This document shows, piece by piece, positions 23,701 to 36,453 of a stretch of DNA of 64,000 bases. Positions within the stretch are counted from its first letter, which is position 1. Every line of letters starts with the position of its first letter. The position numbers and the translations under genes are program-made. Below the pieces are notes generated by a model. That model had not been told where the DNA came from. It did not search any database and saw nothing but the letters and a program-made list of their open reading frames with translations. The stretch comes from Galaxea fascicularis (taxonomy: Eukaryota; Cnidaria; Anthozoa; Scleractinia; Euphylliidae), in NCBI GenBank assembly GCA_948470475.1, contig OX419345.1:21044859-21108858 (forward strand), read 5' to 3'.

Positions 23701-25132
23701 TTTGGGTTTTGGTCAAAATTTCAACTTTGCTAAAATCTTGCACACAGCTCAAATAAGAATAGAAATCAAGTTTGCGGAGTTCTTGGAAGCATTTAGACAT
23801 GATTTCTAGGTTGCTTTTTCAAGTAGGCAAAGTTTAAGCCAAATTCAAAATTTGACTCAAAAGCATGTGGTTCCCTCTTTGGGTTTTGGTCAAAATTTCA
23901 ACTTTGCTAAAATCTTGCACACAGCTCAAATAAGAATAGAAATCAAGTTTGCGGAGTTCTTGGAAGCATTTAGACATGATTTCTAGGTTGCTTTTTCAAG
24001 TAGGCAAAGTTTAAGCCAAATTCAAAATTTGACTCAAAAGCATGTGGTCCCCCCTTTGGGTTTTGGTCAAAATTTCAACTTTGCTAAAATCTTGGACACA
24101 GCTCAAATAAGAATAGAAATCAAGTTTGGGGAGTTCTTGGAAGCATTTAGACATGATTTCTAGGTTGCTTTTTCAAGTAGGCAAAGTTTAAGCCAAATTC
24201 AAAATTTGACTCAAAAGCATGTGGTCCCCCCTTTGGGTTTTGGTCAAAATTTCAACTTTGCTAAAATCTTGCAGACAGCTCAAATAAGAATAGAAATCAA
24301 GTTTGCGGAGTTCTTGGAAGCATTTAGACATGATTTCTAGGTTCCTTTTTCAAGTAGGCAAAGTTTAAGCCAAATTCAAAATTTGACTCAAAAGCATGTG
24401 GTCCCCCCTTTGGGTTTTGGTCAAAATTTCAACTTTGCTAAAATCTTGCAGACAGCTCAAATAAGAATAGAAATCAAGTTTGCGGAGTTCTTGGAAGCAT
24501 TTAGACATGATTTCTAGCTTCCTTTTTCAAGTAGGCAAAGTTTAAGCCAAATTCAAAATTTGACTCAAAAGGATGTGGTCCCCCCTTTGGGTTTTGGTCA
24601 AAATTTCAACTTTGCTAAAATCTTGCACACAGCTCAAATAAGAATAGAAATCAAGTTTGCGGAGTTCTTGGAAGCATTTAGACATGATTTCTAGGTTCCT
24701 TTTTCAAGTAGGCAAAGTTTAAGCCAAATTCAAAATTTGACTCAAAAGCATGTGGTCCCCTCTTTGGGTTTTGGTCAAAATTTCAACTTTGCTAAAATCT
24801 TGGACACAGCTCAAATAAGAATAGAAATCAAGTTTGCGGAGTTCTTGGAAGCATTTAGACATGATTTCTAGGTTCCTTTTTCAAGTAGGCAAAGTTTAAG
24901 CCAAATTCAAAATTTGACTCAAAAGGATGTGGTCCCCCCTTTGGGTTTTGGTCAAAATTTCAACTTTGCTAAAATCTTGCAGACAGCTCAAATAAGAATA
25001 GAAATCAAGTTTGCGGAGTTCTTGGAAGCATTTAGACATGATTTCTAGGTTCCTTTTTCAAGTAGGCAAAGTTTAAGCCAAATTCAAAATTTGACTCAAA
25101 AGGATGTGGTCCCCCCTTTGGGTTTTGGTCAA

Positions 25133-27784
25133 AATTTCAACTTTGCTAAAATCTTGGACACAGCTCAAATAAGAATAGAAATCAAGTTTGCGGAGTTCTT
25201 GGAAGCATTTAGACATGATTTCTAGGTTCCTTTTTCAAGTAGGCAAAGTTTAAGCCAAATTCAAAATTTGACTCAAAAGCATGTGGTCCCCCCTTTGGGT
25301 TTTGGTCAAAATTTCAACTTTGCTAAAATCTTGGACACAGCTCAAATAAGAATAGAAATCAAGTTTGCGGAGTTCTTGGAAGCATTTAGACATGATTTCT
25401 AGGTTGCTTTTTCAAGTAGGCAAAGTTTAAGCCAAATTCAAAATTTGACTCAAAAGCATGTGGTCCCCCCTTTGGGTTTTGGTCAAAATTTCAACTTTGC
25501 TAAAATCTTGCACACAGCTCAAATAAGAATAGAAATCAAGTTTGCGGAGTTCTTGGAAGCATTTAGACATGATTTCTAGGTTGCTTTTTCAAGTAGGCAA
25601 AGTTTAAGCCAAATTCAAAATTTGACTCAAAAGCATGTGGTCCCCCCTTTGGGTTTTGGTCAAAATTTCAACTTTGCTAAAATCTTGGACACAGCTCAAA
25701 TAAGAATAGAAATCAAGTTTGCGGAGTTCTTGGAAGCATTTAGACATGATTTCTAGGTTGCTTTTTCAAGTAGGCAAAGTTTAAGCCAAATTCAAAATTT
25801 GACTCAAAAGCATGTGGTCCCCCCTTTGGGTTTTGGTCAAAATTTCAACTTTGCTAAAATCTTGCACACAGCTCAAATAAGAATAGAAATCAAGTTTGCG
25901 GAGTTCTTGGAAGCATTTAGACATGATTTCTAGGTTGCTTTTTCAAGTAGGCAAAGTTTAAGCCAAATTCAAAATTTGACTCAAAAGCATGTGGTCCCCC
26001 CTTTGGGTTTTGGTCAAAATTTCAACTTTGCTAAAATCTTGCAGACAGCTCAAATAAGAATAGAAATCAAGTTTGCGGAGTTCTTGGAAGCATTTAGACA
26101 TGATTTCTAGGTTCCTTTTTCAAGTAGGCAAAGTTTAAGCCAAATTCAAAATTTGACTCAAAAGCATGTGGTCCCCCCTTTGGGTTTTGGTCAAAATTTC
26201 AACTTTGCTAAAATCTTGCAGACAGCTCAAATAAGAATAGAAATCAAGTTTGCGGAGTTCTTGGAAGCATTTAGACATGATTTCTAGGTTGCTTTTTCAA
26301 GTAGGCAAAGTTTAAGCCAAATTCAAAATTTGACTCAAAAGCATGTGGTCCCCCCTTTGGGTTTGGTCAAAATTTCAACTTTGCTAAAATCTTGCACACA
26401 GCTCAAATAAGAATAGAAATCAAGTTTGCGGAGTTCTTGGAAGCATTTAGACATGATTTCTAGGTTGCTTTTTCAAGTAGGCAAAGTTTAAGCCAAATTC
26501 AAAATTTGACTCAAAAGCATGTGGTCCCCCCTTTGGGTTTTGGTCAAAATTTCAACTTTGCTAAAATCTTGCACACAGCTCAAATAAGAATAGAAATCAA
26601 GTTTGCGGAGTTCTTGGAAGCATTTAGACATGATTTCTAGGTTGCTTTTTCAAGTAGGCAAAGTTTAAGCCAAATTCAAAATTTGACTCAAAAGCATGTG
26701 GTCCCCCCTTTGGGTTTTGGTCAAAATTTCAACTTTGCTAAAATCTTGCAGACAGCTCAAATAAGAATAGAAATCAAGTTTGCGGAGTTCTTGGAAGCAT
26801 TTAGACATGATTTCTAGGTTCCTTTTTCAAGTAGGCAAAGTTTAAGCCAAATTCAAAATTTGACTCAAAAGGATGTGGTCCCCCCTTTGGGTTTTGGTCA
26901 AAATTTCAACTTTGCTAAAATCTTGCAGACAGCTCAAATAAGAATAGAAATCAAGTTTGCGGAGTTCTTGGAAGCATTTAGACATGATTTCTAGGTTGCT
27001 TTTTCAAGTAGGCAAAGTTTAAGCCAAATTCAAAATTTGACTCAAAAGCATGTGGTCCCCCCTTTGGGTTTGGTCAAAATTTCAACTTTGCTAAAATCTT
27101 GCACACAGCTCAAATAAGAATAGAAATCAAGTTTGCGGAGTTCTTGGAAGCATTTAGACATGATTTCTAGGTTGCTTTTTCAAGTAGGCAAAGTTTAAGC
27201 CAAATTCAAAATTTGACTCAAAAGCATGTGGTCCCCCCTTTGGGTTTTGGTCAAAATTTCAACTTTGCTAAAATCTTGGACACAGCTCAAATAAGAATAG
27301 AAATCAAGTTTGCGGAGTTCTTGGAAGCATTTAGACATGATTTCTAGGTTGCTTTTTCAAGTAGGCAAAGTTTAAGCCAAATTCAAAATTTGACTCAAAA
27401 GCATGTGGTCCCCCCTTTGGGTTTTGGTCAAAATTTCAACTTTGCTAAAATCTTGCAGACAGCTCAAATAAGAATAGAAATCAAGTTTGCGGAGTTCTTG
27501 GAAGCATTTAGACATGATTTCTAGGTTCCTTTTTCAAGTAGGCAAAGTTTAAGCCAAATTCAAAATTTGACTCAAAAGCATGTGGTCCCCCCTTTGGGTT
27601 TTGGTCAAAATTTCAACTTTGCTAAAATCTTGCACACAGCTCAAATAAGAATAGAAATCAAGTTTGCGGAGTTCTTGGAAGCATTTAGACATGATTTCTA
27701 GGTTGCTTTTTCAAGTAGGCAAAGTTTAAGCCAAATTCAAAATTTGACTCAAAAGCATGTGGTCCCCCCTTTGGGTTTGGTCAA
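25133..27784 (+). repeat. 15-monomer related block, copy 1
   Basis: The barcode from 25133 (G with ggttcc, then G, C, G, C, Q with ggttcc, a 176-bp monomer, C, C and so on) is repeated from 28493 at an offset of 19 monomers, less three bases for the short monomers. The copies are not identical. The ggat change sits in the tenth monomer here (26725) but in the sixth of the other copy (29378). The 176-bp monomer at 26902 is Q type but its partner at 30262 is C type. The block's last monomer is 176 bp, while its partner at 30969 is full length with ggttac. Confidence 0.78.
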
Positions 27785-28492
27785 AATTTCAACTTTGCTA
27801 AAATCTTGCACACAGCTCAAATAAGAATAGAAATCAAGTTTGCGGAGTTCTTGGAAGCATTTAGACATGATTTCTAGGTTGCTTTTTCAAGTAGGCAAAG
27901 TTTAAGCCAAATTCAAAATTTGACTCAAAAGCATGTGGTCCCCCCTTTGGGTTTTGGTCAAAATTTCAACTTTGCTAAAATCTTGGACACAGCTCAAATA
28001 AGAATAGAAATCAAGTTTGCGGAGTTCTTGGAAGCATTTAGACATGATTTCTAGGTTGCTTTTTCAAGTAGGCAAAGTTTAAGCCAAATTCAAAATTTGA
28101 CTCAAAAGCATGTGGTCCCCCCTTTGGGTTTTGGTCAAAATTTCAACTTTGCTAAAATCTTGCAGACAGCTCAAATAAGAATAGAAATCAAGTTTGCGGA
28201 GTTCTTGGAAGCATTTAGACATGATTTCTAGGTTCCTTTTTCAAGTAGGCAAAGTTTAAGCCAAATTCAAAATTTGACTCAAAAGCATGTGGTCCCCCCT
28301 TTGGGTTTTGGTCAAAATTTCAACTTTGCTAAAATCTTGCACACAGCTCAAATAAGAATAGAAATCAAGTTTGCGGAGTTCTTGGAAGCATTTAGACATG
28401 ATTTCTAGGTTGCTTTTTCAAGTAGGCAAAGTTTAAGCCAAATTCAAAATTTGACTCAAAAGCATGTGGTCCCCCCTTTGGGTTTTGGTCAA
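26371..28492 (+). repeat. Three consecutive tetramer HOR units of about 707 bp
   Basis: Units start at 26371, 27078 and 27785 and read C, C, Q(ggttcc+ggat), Q(176 bp); C, G, Q(ggttcc), C(176 bp); and C, G, Q(ggttcc), C(177 bp). The third monomer is always Q with ggttcc. The fourth carries the T deletion in two of three units. Similar tetramers occur singly at 21771-22477 and 29731-30437. This was probably the basic amplification unit of domain V. Confidence 0.8.
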
Positions 28493-31145
28493 AATTTCAA
28501 CTTTGCTAAAATCTTGGACACAGCTCAAATAAGAATAGAAATCAAGTTTGCGGAGTTCTTGGAAGCATTTAGACATGATTTCTAGGTTCCTTTTTCAAGT
28601 AGGCAAAGTTTAAGCCAAATTCAAAATTTGACTCAAAAGCATGTGGTCCCCCCTTTGGGTTTTGGTCAAAATTTCAACTTTGCTAAAATCTTGGACACAG
28701 CTCAAATAAGAATAGAAATCAAGTTTGCGGAGTTCTTGGAAGCATTTAGACATGATTTCTAGGTTGCTTTTTCAAGTAGGCAAAGTTTAAGCCAAATTCA
28801 AAATTTGACTCAAAAGCATGTGGTCCCCCCTTTGGGTTTTGGTCAAAATTTCAACTTTGCTAAAATCTTGCACACAGCTCAAATAAGAATAGAAATCAAG
28901 TTTGCGGAGTTCTTGGAAGCATTTAGACATGATTTCTAGGTTGCTTTTTCAAGTAGGCAAAGTTTAAGCCAAATTCAAAATTTGACTCAAAAGCATGTGG
29001 TCCCCCCTTTGGGTTTTGGTCAAAATTTCAACTTTGCTAAAATCTTGGACACAGCTCAAATAAGAATAGAAATCAAGTTTGCGGAGTTCTTGGAAGCATT
29101 TAGACATGATTTCTAGGTTGCTTTTTCAAGTAGGCAAAGTTTAAGCCAAATTCAAAATTTGACTCAAAAGCATGTGGTCCCCCCTTTGGGTTTTGGTCAA
29201 AATTTCAACTTTGCTAAAATCTTGCACACAGCTCAAATAAGAATAGAAATCAAGTTTGCGGAGTTCTTGGAAGCATTTAGACATGATTTCTAGGTTGCTT
29301 TTTCAAGTAGGCAAAGTTTAAGCCAAATTCAAAATTTGACTCAAAAGCATGTGGTCCCCCCTTTGGGTTTTGGTCAAAATTTCAACTTTGCTAAAATCTT
29401 GCAGACAGCTCAAATAAGAATAGAAATCAAGTTTGCGGAGTTCTTGGAAGCATTTAGACATGATTTCTAGGTTCCTTTTTCAAGTAGGCAAAGTTTAAGC
29501 CAAATTCAAAATTTGACTCAAAAGGATGTGGTCCCCCCTTTGGGTTTTGGTCAAAATTTCAACTTTGCTAAAATCTTGCAGACAGCTCAAATAAGAATAG
29601 AAATCAAGTTTGCGGAGTTCTTGGAAGCATTTAGACATGATTTCTAGGTTGCTTTTTCAAGTAGGCAAAGTTTAAGCCAAATTCAAAATTTGACTCAAAA
29701 GCATGTGGTCCCCCCTTTGGGTTTGGTCAAAATTTCAACTTTGCTAAAATCTTGCACACAGCTCAAATAAGAATAGAAATCAAGTTTGCGGAGTTCTTGG
29801 AAGCATTTAGACATGATTTCTAGGTTGCTTTTTCAAGTAGGCAAAGTTTAAGCCAAATTCAAAATTTGACTCAAAAGCATGTGGTCCCCCCTTTGGGTTT
29901 TGGTCAAAATTTCAACTTTGCTAAAATCTTGCACACAGCTCAAATAAGAATAGAAATCAAGTTTGCGGAGTTCTTGGAAGCATTTAGACATGATTTCTAG
30001 GTTGCTTTTTCAAGTAGGCAAAGTTTAAGCCAAATTCAAAATTTGACTCAAAAGCATGTGGTCCCCCCTTTGGGTTTTGGTCAAAATTTCAACTTTGCTA
30101 AAATCTTGCAGACAGCTCAAATAAGAATAGAAATCAAGTTTGCGGAGTTCTTGGAAGCATTTAGACATGATTTCTAGGTTCCTTTTTCAAGTAGGCAAAG
30201 TTTAAGCCAAATTCAAAATTTGACTCAAAAGCATGTGGTCCCCCCTTTGGGTTTTGGTCAAAATTTCAACTTTGCTAAAATCTTGCACACAGCTCAAATA
30301 AGAATAGAAATCAAGTTTGCGGAGTTCTTGGAAGCATTTAGACATGATTTCTAGGTTGCTTTTTCAAGTAGGCAAAGTTTAAGCCAAATTCAAAATTTGA
30401 CTCAAAAGCATGTGGTCCCCCCTTTGGGTTTGGTCAAAATTTCAACTTTGCTAAAATCTTGCACACAGCTCAAATAAGAATAGAAATCAAGTTTGCGGAG
30501 TTCTTGGAAGCATTTAGACATGATTTCTAGGTTGCTTTTTCAAGTAGGCAAAGTTTAAGCCAAATTCAAAATTTGACTCAAAAGCATGTGGTCCCCCCTT
30601 TGGGTTTTGGTCAAAATTTCAACTTTGCTAAAATCTTGGACACAGCTCAAATAAGAATAGAAATCAAGTTTGCGGAGTTCTTGGAAGCATTTAGACATGA
30701 TTTCTAGGTTGCTTTTTCAAGTAGGCAAAGTTTAAGCCAAATTCAAAATTTGACTCAAAAGCATGTGGTCCCCCCTTTGGGTTTTGGTCAAAATTTCAAC
30801 TTTGCTAAAATCTTGCAGACAGCTCAAATAAGAATAGAAATCAAGTTTGCGGAGTTCTTGGAAGCATTTAGACATGATTTCTAGGTTCCTTTTTCAAGTA
30901 GGCAAAGTTTAAGCCAAATTCAAAATTTGACTCAAAAGCATGTGGTCCCCCCTTTGGGTTTTGGTCAAAATTTCAACTTTGCTAAAATCTTGCACACAGC
31001 TCAAATAAGAATAGAAATCAAGTTTGCGGAGTTCTTGGAAGCATTTAGACATGATTTCTAGGTTACTTTTTCAAGTAGGCAAAGTTTAAGCCAAATTCAA
31101 AATTTGACTCAAAAGCATGTGGTCCCCCCTTTGGGTTTTGGTCAA
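28493..31145 (+). repeat. 15-monomer related block, copy 2
   Basis: This is the partner of 25133-27784, with the differences described there. Its last five monomers (30262-31145) are also the start of the 35-monomer unit. The older 19-monomer duplication therefore predates the 35-monomer tandem duplication. The final monomer (30969) carries ggttac at 93-98, a change seen only here and at 37161. Confidence 0.75.
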
Positions 31146-32341
31146 AATTTCAACTTTGCTAAAATCTTGCACACAGCTCAAATAAGAATAGAAATCAAGT
31201 TTGCGGAGTTCTTGGAAGCATTTAGACATGATTTCTAGGTTGCTTTTTCAAGTAGGCAAAGTTTAAGCCAAATTCAAAATTTGACTCAAAAGCATGTGGT
31301 CCCCCCTTTGGGTTTTGGTCAAAATTTCAACTTTGCTAAAATCTTGCACACAGCTCAAATAAGAATAGAAATCAAGTTTGCGGAGTTCTTGGAAGCATTT
31401 AGACATGATTTCTAGGTTGCTTTTTCAAGTAGGCAAAGTTTAAGCCAAATTCAAAATTTGACTCAAAAGCATGTGGTCCCCCCTTTGGGTTTTGGTCAAA
31501 ATTTCAACTTTGCTAAAATCTTGCACACAGCTCAAATAAGAATAGAAATCAAGTTTGCGGAGTTCTTGGAAGCATTTAGACATGATTTCTAGGTTGCTTT
31601 TTCAAGTAGGCAAAGTTTAAGCCAAATTCAAAATTTGACTCAAAAGCATGTGGTCCCCCCTTTGGGTTTTGGTCAAAATTTCAACTTTGCTAAAATCTTG
31701 CACACAGCTCAAATAAGAATAGAAATCAAGTTTGCGGAGTTCTTGGAAGCATTTAGACATGATTTCTAGGTTGCTTTTTCAAGTAGGCAGAGTTTAAGCC
31801 AAATTCAAAATTTGACTCAAAAGCATGTGGTCCCCCCTTTGGGTTTTGGTCAAAATTTCAACTTTGCTAAAATCTTGCACACAGCTCAAATAAGAATAGA
31901 AATCAAGTTTGCGGAGTTCTTGGAAGCATTTAGACATGATTTCTAGGTTCCTTTTTCAAGTAGGCAAAGTTTAAGCCAAATTCAAAATTTGACTCAAAAG
32001 CATGTGGTCCCCCCTTTGGGTTTGGTCAAAATTTCAACTTTGCTAAAATCTTGCACACAGCTCAAATAAGAATAGAAATCAAGTTTGCGGAGTTCTTGGA
32101 AGCATTTAGACATGATTTCTAGGTTGCTTTTTCAAGTAGGCAAAGTTTAAGCCAAATTCAAAATTTGACTCAAAAGCATGTGGTCCCCCCTTTGGGTTTT
32201 GGTCAAAATTTCAACTTTGCTAAAATCTTGCACACAGCTCAAATAAGAATAGAAATCAAGTTTGCGGAGTTCTTGGAAGCATTTAGACATGATTTCTAGG
32301 TTGCTTTTTCAAGTAGGCAAAGTTTAAGCCAAATTCAAAAT

Positions 32342-32653
32342 TTGACTCAAAAGCATGTGGTCCCCCCTTTGGGTTTTGGTCAAAATTTCAACTTTGCTAA
32401 AATCTTGCAGACAGCTCAAATAAGAATAGAAATCAAGTTTGCGGAGTTCTTGGAAGCATTTAGACATGATTTCTACCTTCCTTTTTCAAGTAGGCAAAGT
32501 TTAAGCCAAATTCAAAATTTGACTCAAAAGGATGTGGTCCCCCCTTTGGGTTTTGGTCAAAATTTCAACTTTGCTAAAATCTTGCAGACAGCTCAAATAA
32601 GAATAGAAATCAAGTTTGCGGAGTTCTTGGAAGCATTTAGACATGATTTCTAG
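32342..32653 (+). other. Stop-loss open frame (tacctt variant); not considered a gene
   Basis: The monomer at 32384 has tacctt where the consensus has taggtt, so the repeat-frame TAG is lost and about 103 codons stay open. The only possible start in this frame is TTG. No plausible ribosome-binding or Kozak context distinguishes it from the other copies. The same allele recurs at 38534-38845, because that monomer lies in the second copy of the 35-monomer unit. The translation is two satellite repeats and shows no domain. Confidence 0.85.
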
Positions 32654-33049
32654 GTTGCTTTTTCAAGTAGGCAAAGTTTAAGCCAAATTCAAAATTTGAC
32701 TCAAAAGCATGTGGTCCCCCCTTTGGGTTTTGGTCAAAATTTCAACTTTGCTAAAATCTTGCACACAGCTCAAATAAGAATAGAAATCAAGTTTTCGGAG
32801 TTCTTGGAAGCATTTAGACATGATTTCTAGGTTCCTTTTTCAAGTAGGCAAAGTTTAAGCCAAATTCAAAATTTGACTCAAAAGCATGTGGTCCCCCCTT
32901 TGGGTTTTGGTCAAAATTTCAACTTTGCTAAAATCTTGGACACAGCTCAAATAAGAATAGAAATCAAGTTTGCGGAGTTCTTGGAAGCATTTAGACATGA
33001 TTTCTAGGTTGCTTTTTCAAGTAGGCAAAGTTTAAGCCAAATTCAAAAT

Positions 33050-33361
33050 TTGACTCAAAAGCATGTGGTCCCCCCTTTGGGTTTTGGTCAAAATTTCAAC
33101 TTTGCTAAAATCTTGCAGACAGCTCAAAGAAGAATAGAAATAGAGTTTGCGGAGTTCTTGGAAGCATTTAGACATGATTTCTTGGTTGCTTTTTCAAGTA
33201 GGCAAAGTTTAAGCCAAATTCAAAATTTGACTCAAAAGCATGTGGTCCCCCCTTTGGGTTTTGGTCAAAATTTCAACTTTGCTAAAATCTTGGACACAGC
33301 TCAAATAAGAATAGAAATCAAGTTTGCGGAGTTCTTGGAAGCATTTAGACATGATTTCTAG
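33050..33361 (+). other. Stop-loss open frame (cttgg variant); not considered a gene
   Basis: The monomer at 33092 changes TAG to TTG at 91-93 and also carries aaagaag and gaaatagag near positions 38 and 51-52. The repeat frame is open for about 103 codons from a TTG. The identical combination is found at 39597-39908 in the second copy of the 35-monomer unit. Two independent routes to stop loss in one unit show that the frame opens by neutral drift rather than by maintenance of one coding allele. Confidence 0.85.
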
Positions 33362-36300
33362 GTTGCTTTTTCAAGTAGGCAAAGTTTAAGCCAAATTCAA
33401 AATTTGACTCAAAAGCATGTGGTCCCCCCTTTGGGTTTTGGTCAAAATTTCAACTTTGCTAAAATCTTGCACACAGCTCAAATAAGAATAGAAATCAAGT
33501 TTGCGGAGTTCTTGGAAGCATTTAGACATGATTTCTAGGTTGCTTTTTCAAGTAGGCAAAGTTTAAGCCAAATTCAAAATTTGACTCAAAAGCATGTGGT
33601 CCCCCCTTTGGGTTTTGGTCAAAATTTCAACTTTGCTAAAATCTTGCACACAGCTCAAATAAGAATAGAAATCAAGTTTGCGGAGTTCTTGGAAGCATTT
33701 AGACATGATTTCTAGGTTGCTTTTTCAAGTAGGCAAAGTTTAAGCCAAATTCAAAATTTGACTCAAAAGCATGTGGTCCCCCCTTTGGGTTTTGGTCAAA
33801 ATTTCAACTTTGCTAAAATCTTGCACACAGCTCAAATAAGAATAGAAATCAAGTTTGCGGAGTTCTTGGAAGCATTTAGACATGATTTCTAGGTTGCTTT
33901 TTCAAGTAGGCAAAGTTTAAGCCAAATTCAAAATTTGACTCAAAAGCATGTGGTCCCCCCTTTGGGTTTTGGTCAAAATTTCAACTTTGCTAAAATCTTG
34001 CACACAGCTCAAATAAGAATAGAAATCAAGTTTGCGGAGTTCTTGGAAGCATTTAGACATGATTTCTAGGTTGCTTTTTCAAGTAGGCAAAGTTTAAGCC
34101 AAATTCAAAATTTGACTCAAAAGGATGTGGTCCCCCCTTTGGGTTTTGGTCAAAATTTCAACTTTGCTAAAATCTTGGACACAGCTCAAATAAGAATAGA
34201 AATCAAGTTTGCGGAGTTCTTGGAAGCATTTAGACATGATTTCTAGGTTCCTTTTTCAAGTAGGCAAAGTTTAAGCCAAATTCAAAATTTGACTCAAAAG
34301 CATGTGGTCCCCCCTTTGGGTTTTGGTCAAAATTTCAACTTTGCTAAAATCTTGCACACAGCTCAAATAAGAATAGAAATCAAGTTTGCGGAGTTCTTGG
34401 AAGCATTTAGACATGATTTCTAGGTTGCTTTTTCAAGTAGGCAAAGTTTAAGCCAAATTCAAAATTTGACTCAAAAGCATGTGGTCCCCCCTTTGGGTTT
34501 TGGTCAAAATTTCAACTTTGCTAAAATCTTGCAGACAGCTCAAATAAGAATAGAAATCAAGTTTGCGGAGTTCTTGGAAGCATTTAGACATGATTTCTAG
34601 GTTCCTTTTTCAAGTAGGCAAAGTTTAAGCCAAATTCAAAATTTGACTCAAAAGCATGTGGTCCCTCCTTTGGGTTTTGGTCAAAATTTCAACTTTGCTA
34701 AAATCTTGCACACAGCTCAAATAAGAATAGAAATCAAGTTTGCGGAGTTCTTGGAAGCATTTAGACATGATTTCTAGCTTCCTTTTTCAAGTAGGCAAAG
34801 TTTAAGCCAAATTCAAAATTTGACTCAAAAGCATGTGGTCCCCCCTTTGGGTTTTGGTCAAAATTTCAACTTTGCTAAAATCTTGCACACAGCTCAAATA
34901 AGAATAGAAATCAAGTTTGCGGAGTTCTTGGAAGCATTTAGACATGATTTCTAGGTTGCTTTTTCAAGTAGGCAAAGTTTAAGCCAAATTCAAAATTTGA
35001 CTCAAAAGCATGTGGTCCCCCCTTTGGGTTTTGGTCAAAATTTCAACTTTGCTAAAATCTTGCACACAGCTCAAATAAGAATAGAAATCAAGTTTGCGGA
35101 GTTCTTGGAAGCATTTAGACATGATTTCTAGGTTCCTTTTTCAAGTAGGCAAAGTTTAAGCCAAATTCAAAATTTGACTCAAAAGGATGTGGTCCCCCCT
35201 TTGGGTTTTGGTCAAAATTTCAACTTTGCTAAAATCTTGCAGACAGCTCAAATAAGAATAGAAATCAAGTTTGCGGAGTTCTTGGAAGCATTTAGACATG
35301 ATTTCTAGGTTGCTTTTTCAAGTAGGCAAAGTTTAAGCCAAATTCAAAATTTGACTCAAAAGCATGTGGTCCCCCCTTTGGGTTTTGGTCAAAATTTCAA
35401 CTTTGCTAAAATCTTGCAGACAGCTCAAATAAGAATAGAAATCAAGTTTGCGGAGTTCTTGGAAGCATTTAGACATGATTTCTAGGTTCCTTTTTCAAGT
35501 AGGCAAAGTTTAAGCCAAATTCAAAATTTGACTCAAAAGCATGTGGTCCCTCCTTTGGGTTTTGGTAAAAATTTCAACTTTGCTAAAATCTTGCACACAG
35601 CTCAAATAAGAATAGAAATCAAGTTTGCGGAGTTCTTGGAAGCATTTAGACATGATTTCTAGGTTGCTTTTTCAAGTAGGCAAAGTTTAAGCCAAATTCA
35701 AAATTTGACTCAAAAGCATGTGGTCCCCCCTTTGGGTTTTGGTCAAAATTTCAACTTTGCTAAAATCTTGCACACAGCTCAAATAAGAATAGAAATCAAG
35801 TTTGCGGAGTTCTTGGAAGCATTTAGACATGATTTCTAGGTTGCTTTTTCAAGTAGGCAAAGTTTAAGCCAAATTCAAAATTTGACTCAAAAGCATGTGG
35901 TCCCCCCTTTGGGTTTTGGTCAAAATTTCAACTTTGCTAAAATCTTGGACACAGCTCAAATAAGAATAGAAATCAAGTTTGCGGAGTTCTTGGAAGCATT
36001 TAGACATGATTTCTAGGTTGCTTTTCAAGTAGGCAAAGTTTAAGCCAAATTCAAAATTTGACTCAAAAGGATGTGGTCCCCCCTTTGGGTTTTGGTCAAA
36101 ATTTCAACTTTGCTAAAATCTTGGACACAGCTCAAATAAGAATAGAAATCAAGTTTGCGGAGTTCTTGGAAGCATTTAGACATGATTTCTAGGTTGCTTT
36201 TTCAAGTAGGCAAAGTTTAAGCCAAATTCAAAATTTGACTCAAAAGCATGTGGTCCCCCCTTTGGGTTTTGGTCAAAATTTCAACTTTGCTAAAATCTTG

Positions 36301-36453
36301 CACACAGCTCAAATAAGAATAGAAATCAAGTTTGCGGAGTTCTTGGAAGCATTTAGACATGATTTCTAGCTTGCTTTTTAAAGTAGGCAAAGTTTAAGCC
36401 AAATTCAAAATTTGACTCAAAAGCATGTGGTCCCCCCTTTGGGTTTTGGTCAA

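Larger units (their letters stand above)
21595..30261 (+). repeat. Array domain V: lineage with 176-bp monomers
   Basis: 49 monomers. The T4 tract at 168-171 is T3 in monomers starting at 21595, 22302, 26195, 26902, 27609 and 29555 here, and in four more to the right (30262, 31854, 36454, 38046). None occur outside 21.6-38.4 kb. Spacing is often four monomers. The monomer at 24602 has a private C-tract variant (ggtcccctc), and the one at 24425 combines Q, gcttcc and ggat. The domain contains no gene-like sequence. Confidence 0.87.
30262..36453 (+). repeat. 35-monomer (6.2-kb) tandem duplication unit, copy 1
   Basis: The unit is 6,192 bp, that is 35 monomers with three 176-bp members (30262, 31854, 35924). 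It is followed directly by a second copy at 36454-43000. Matching private markers in order include: ggttac, gtaggcagag, tacctt in place of taggtt, tttcgg at the CpG, a monomer with cttggttg and gaaatagag, ggtccctcc with ggtaaaaa, cttttcaag (T5 to T4) and gcttgctttttaaag. Such a long ordered match makes a block duplication certain. Confidence 0.95.
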
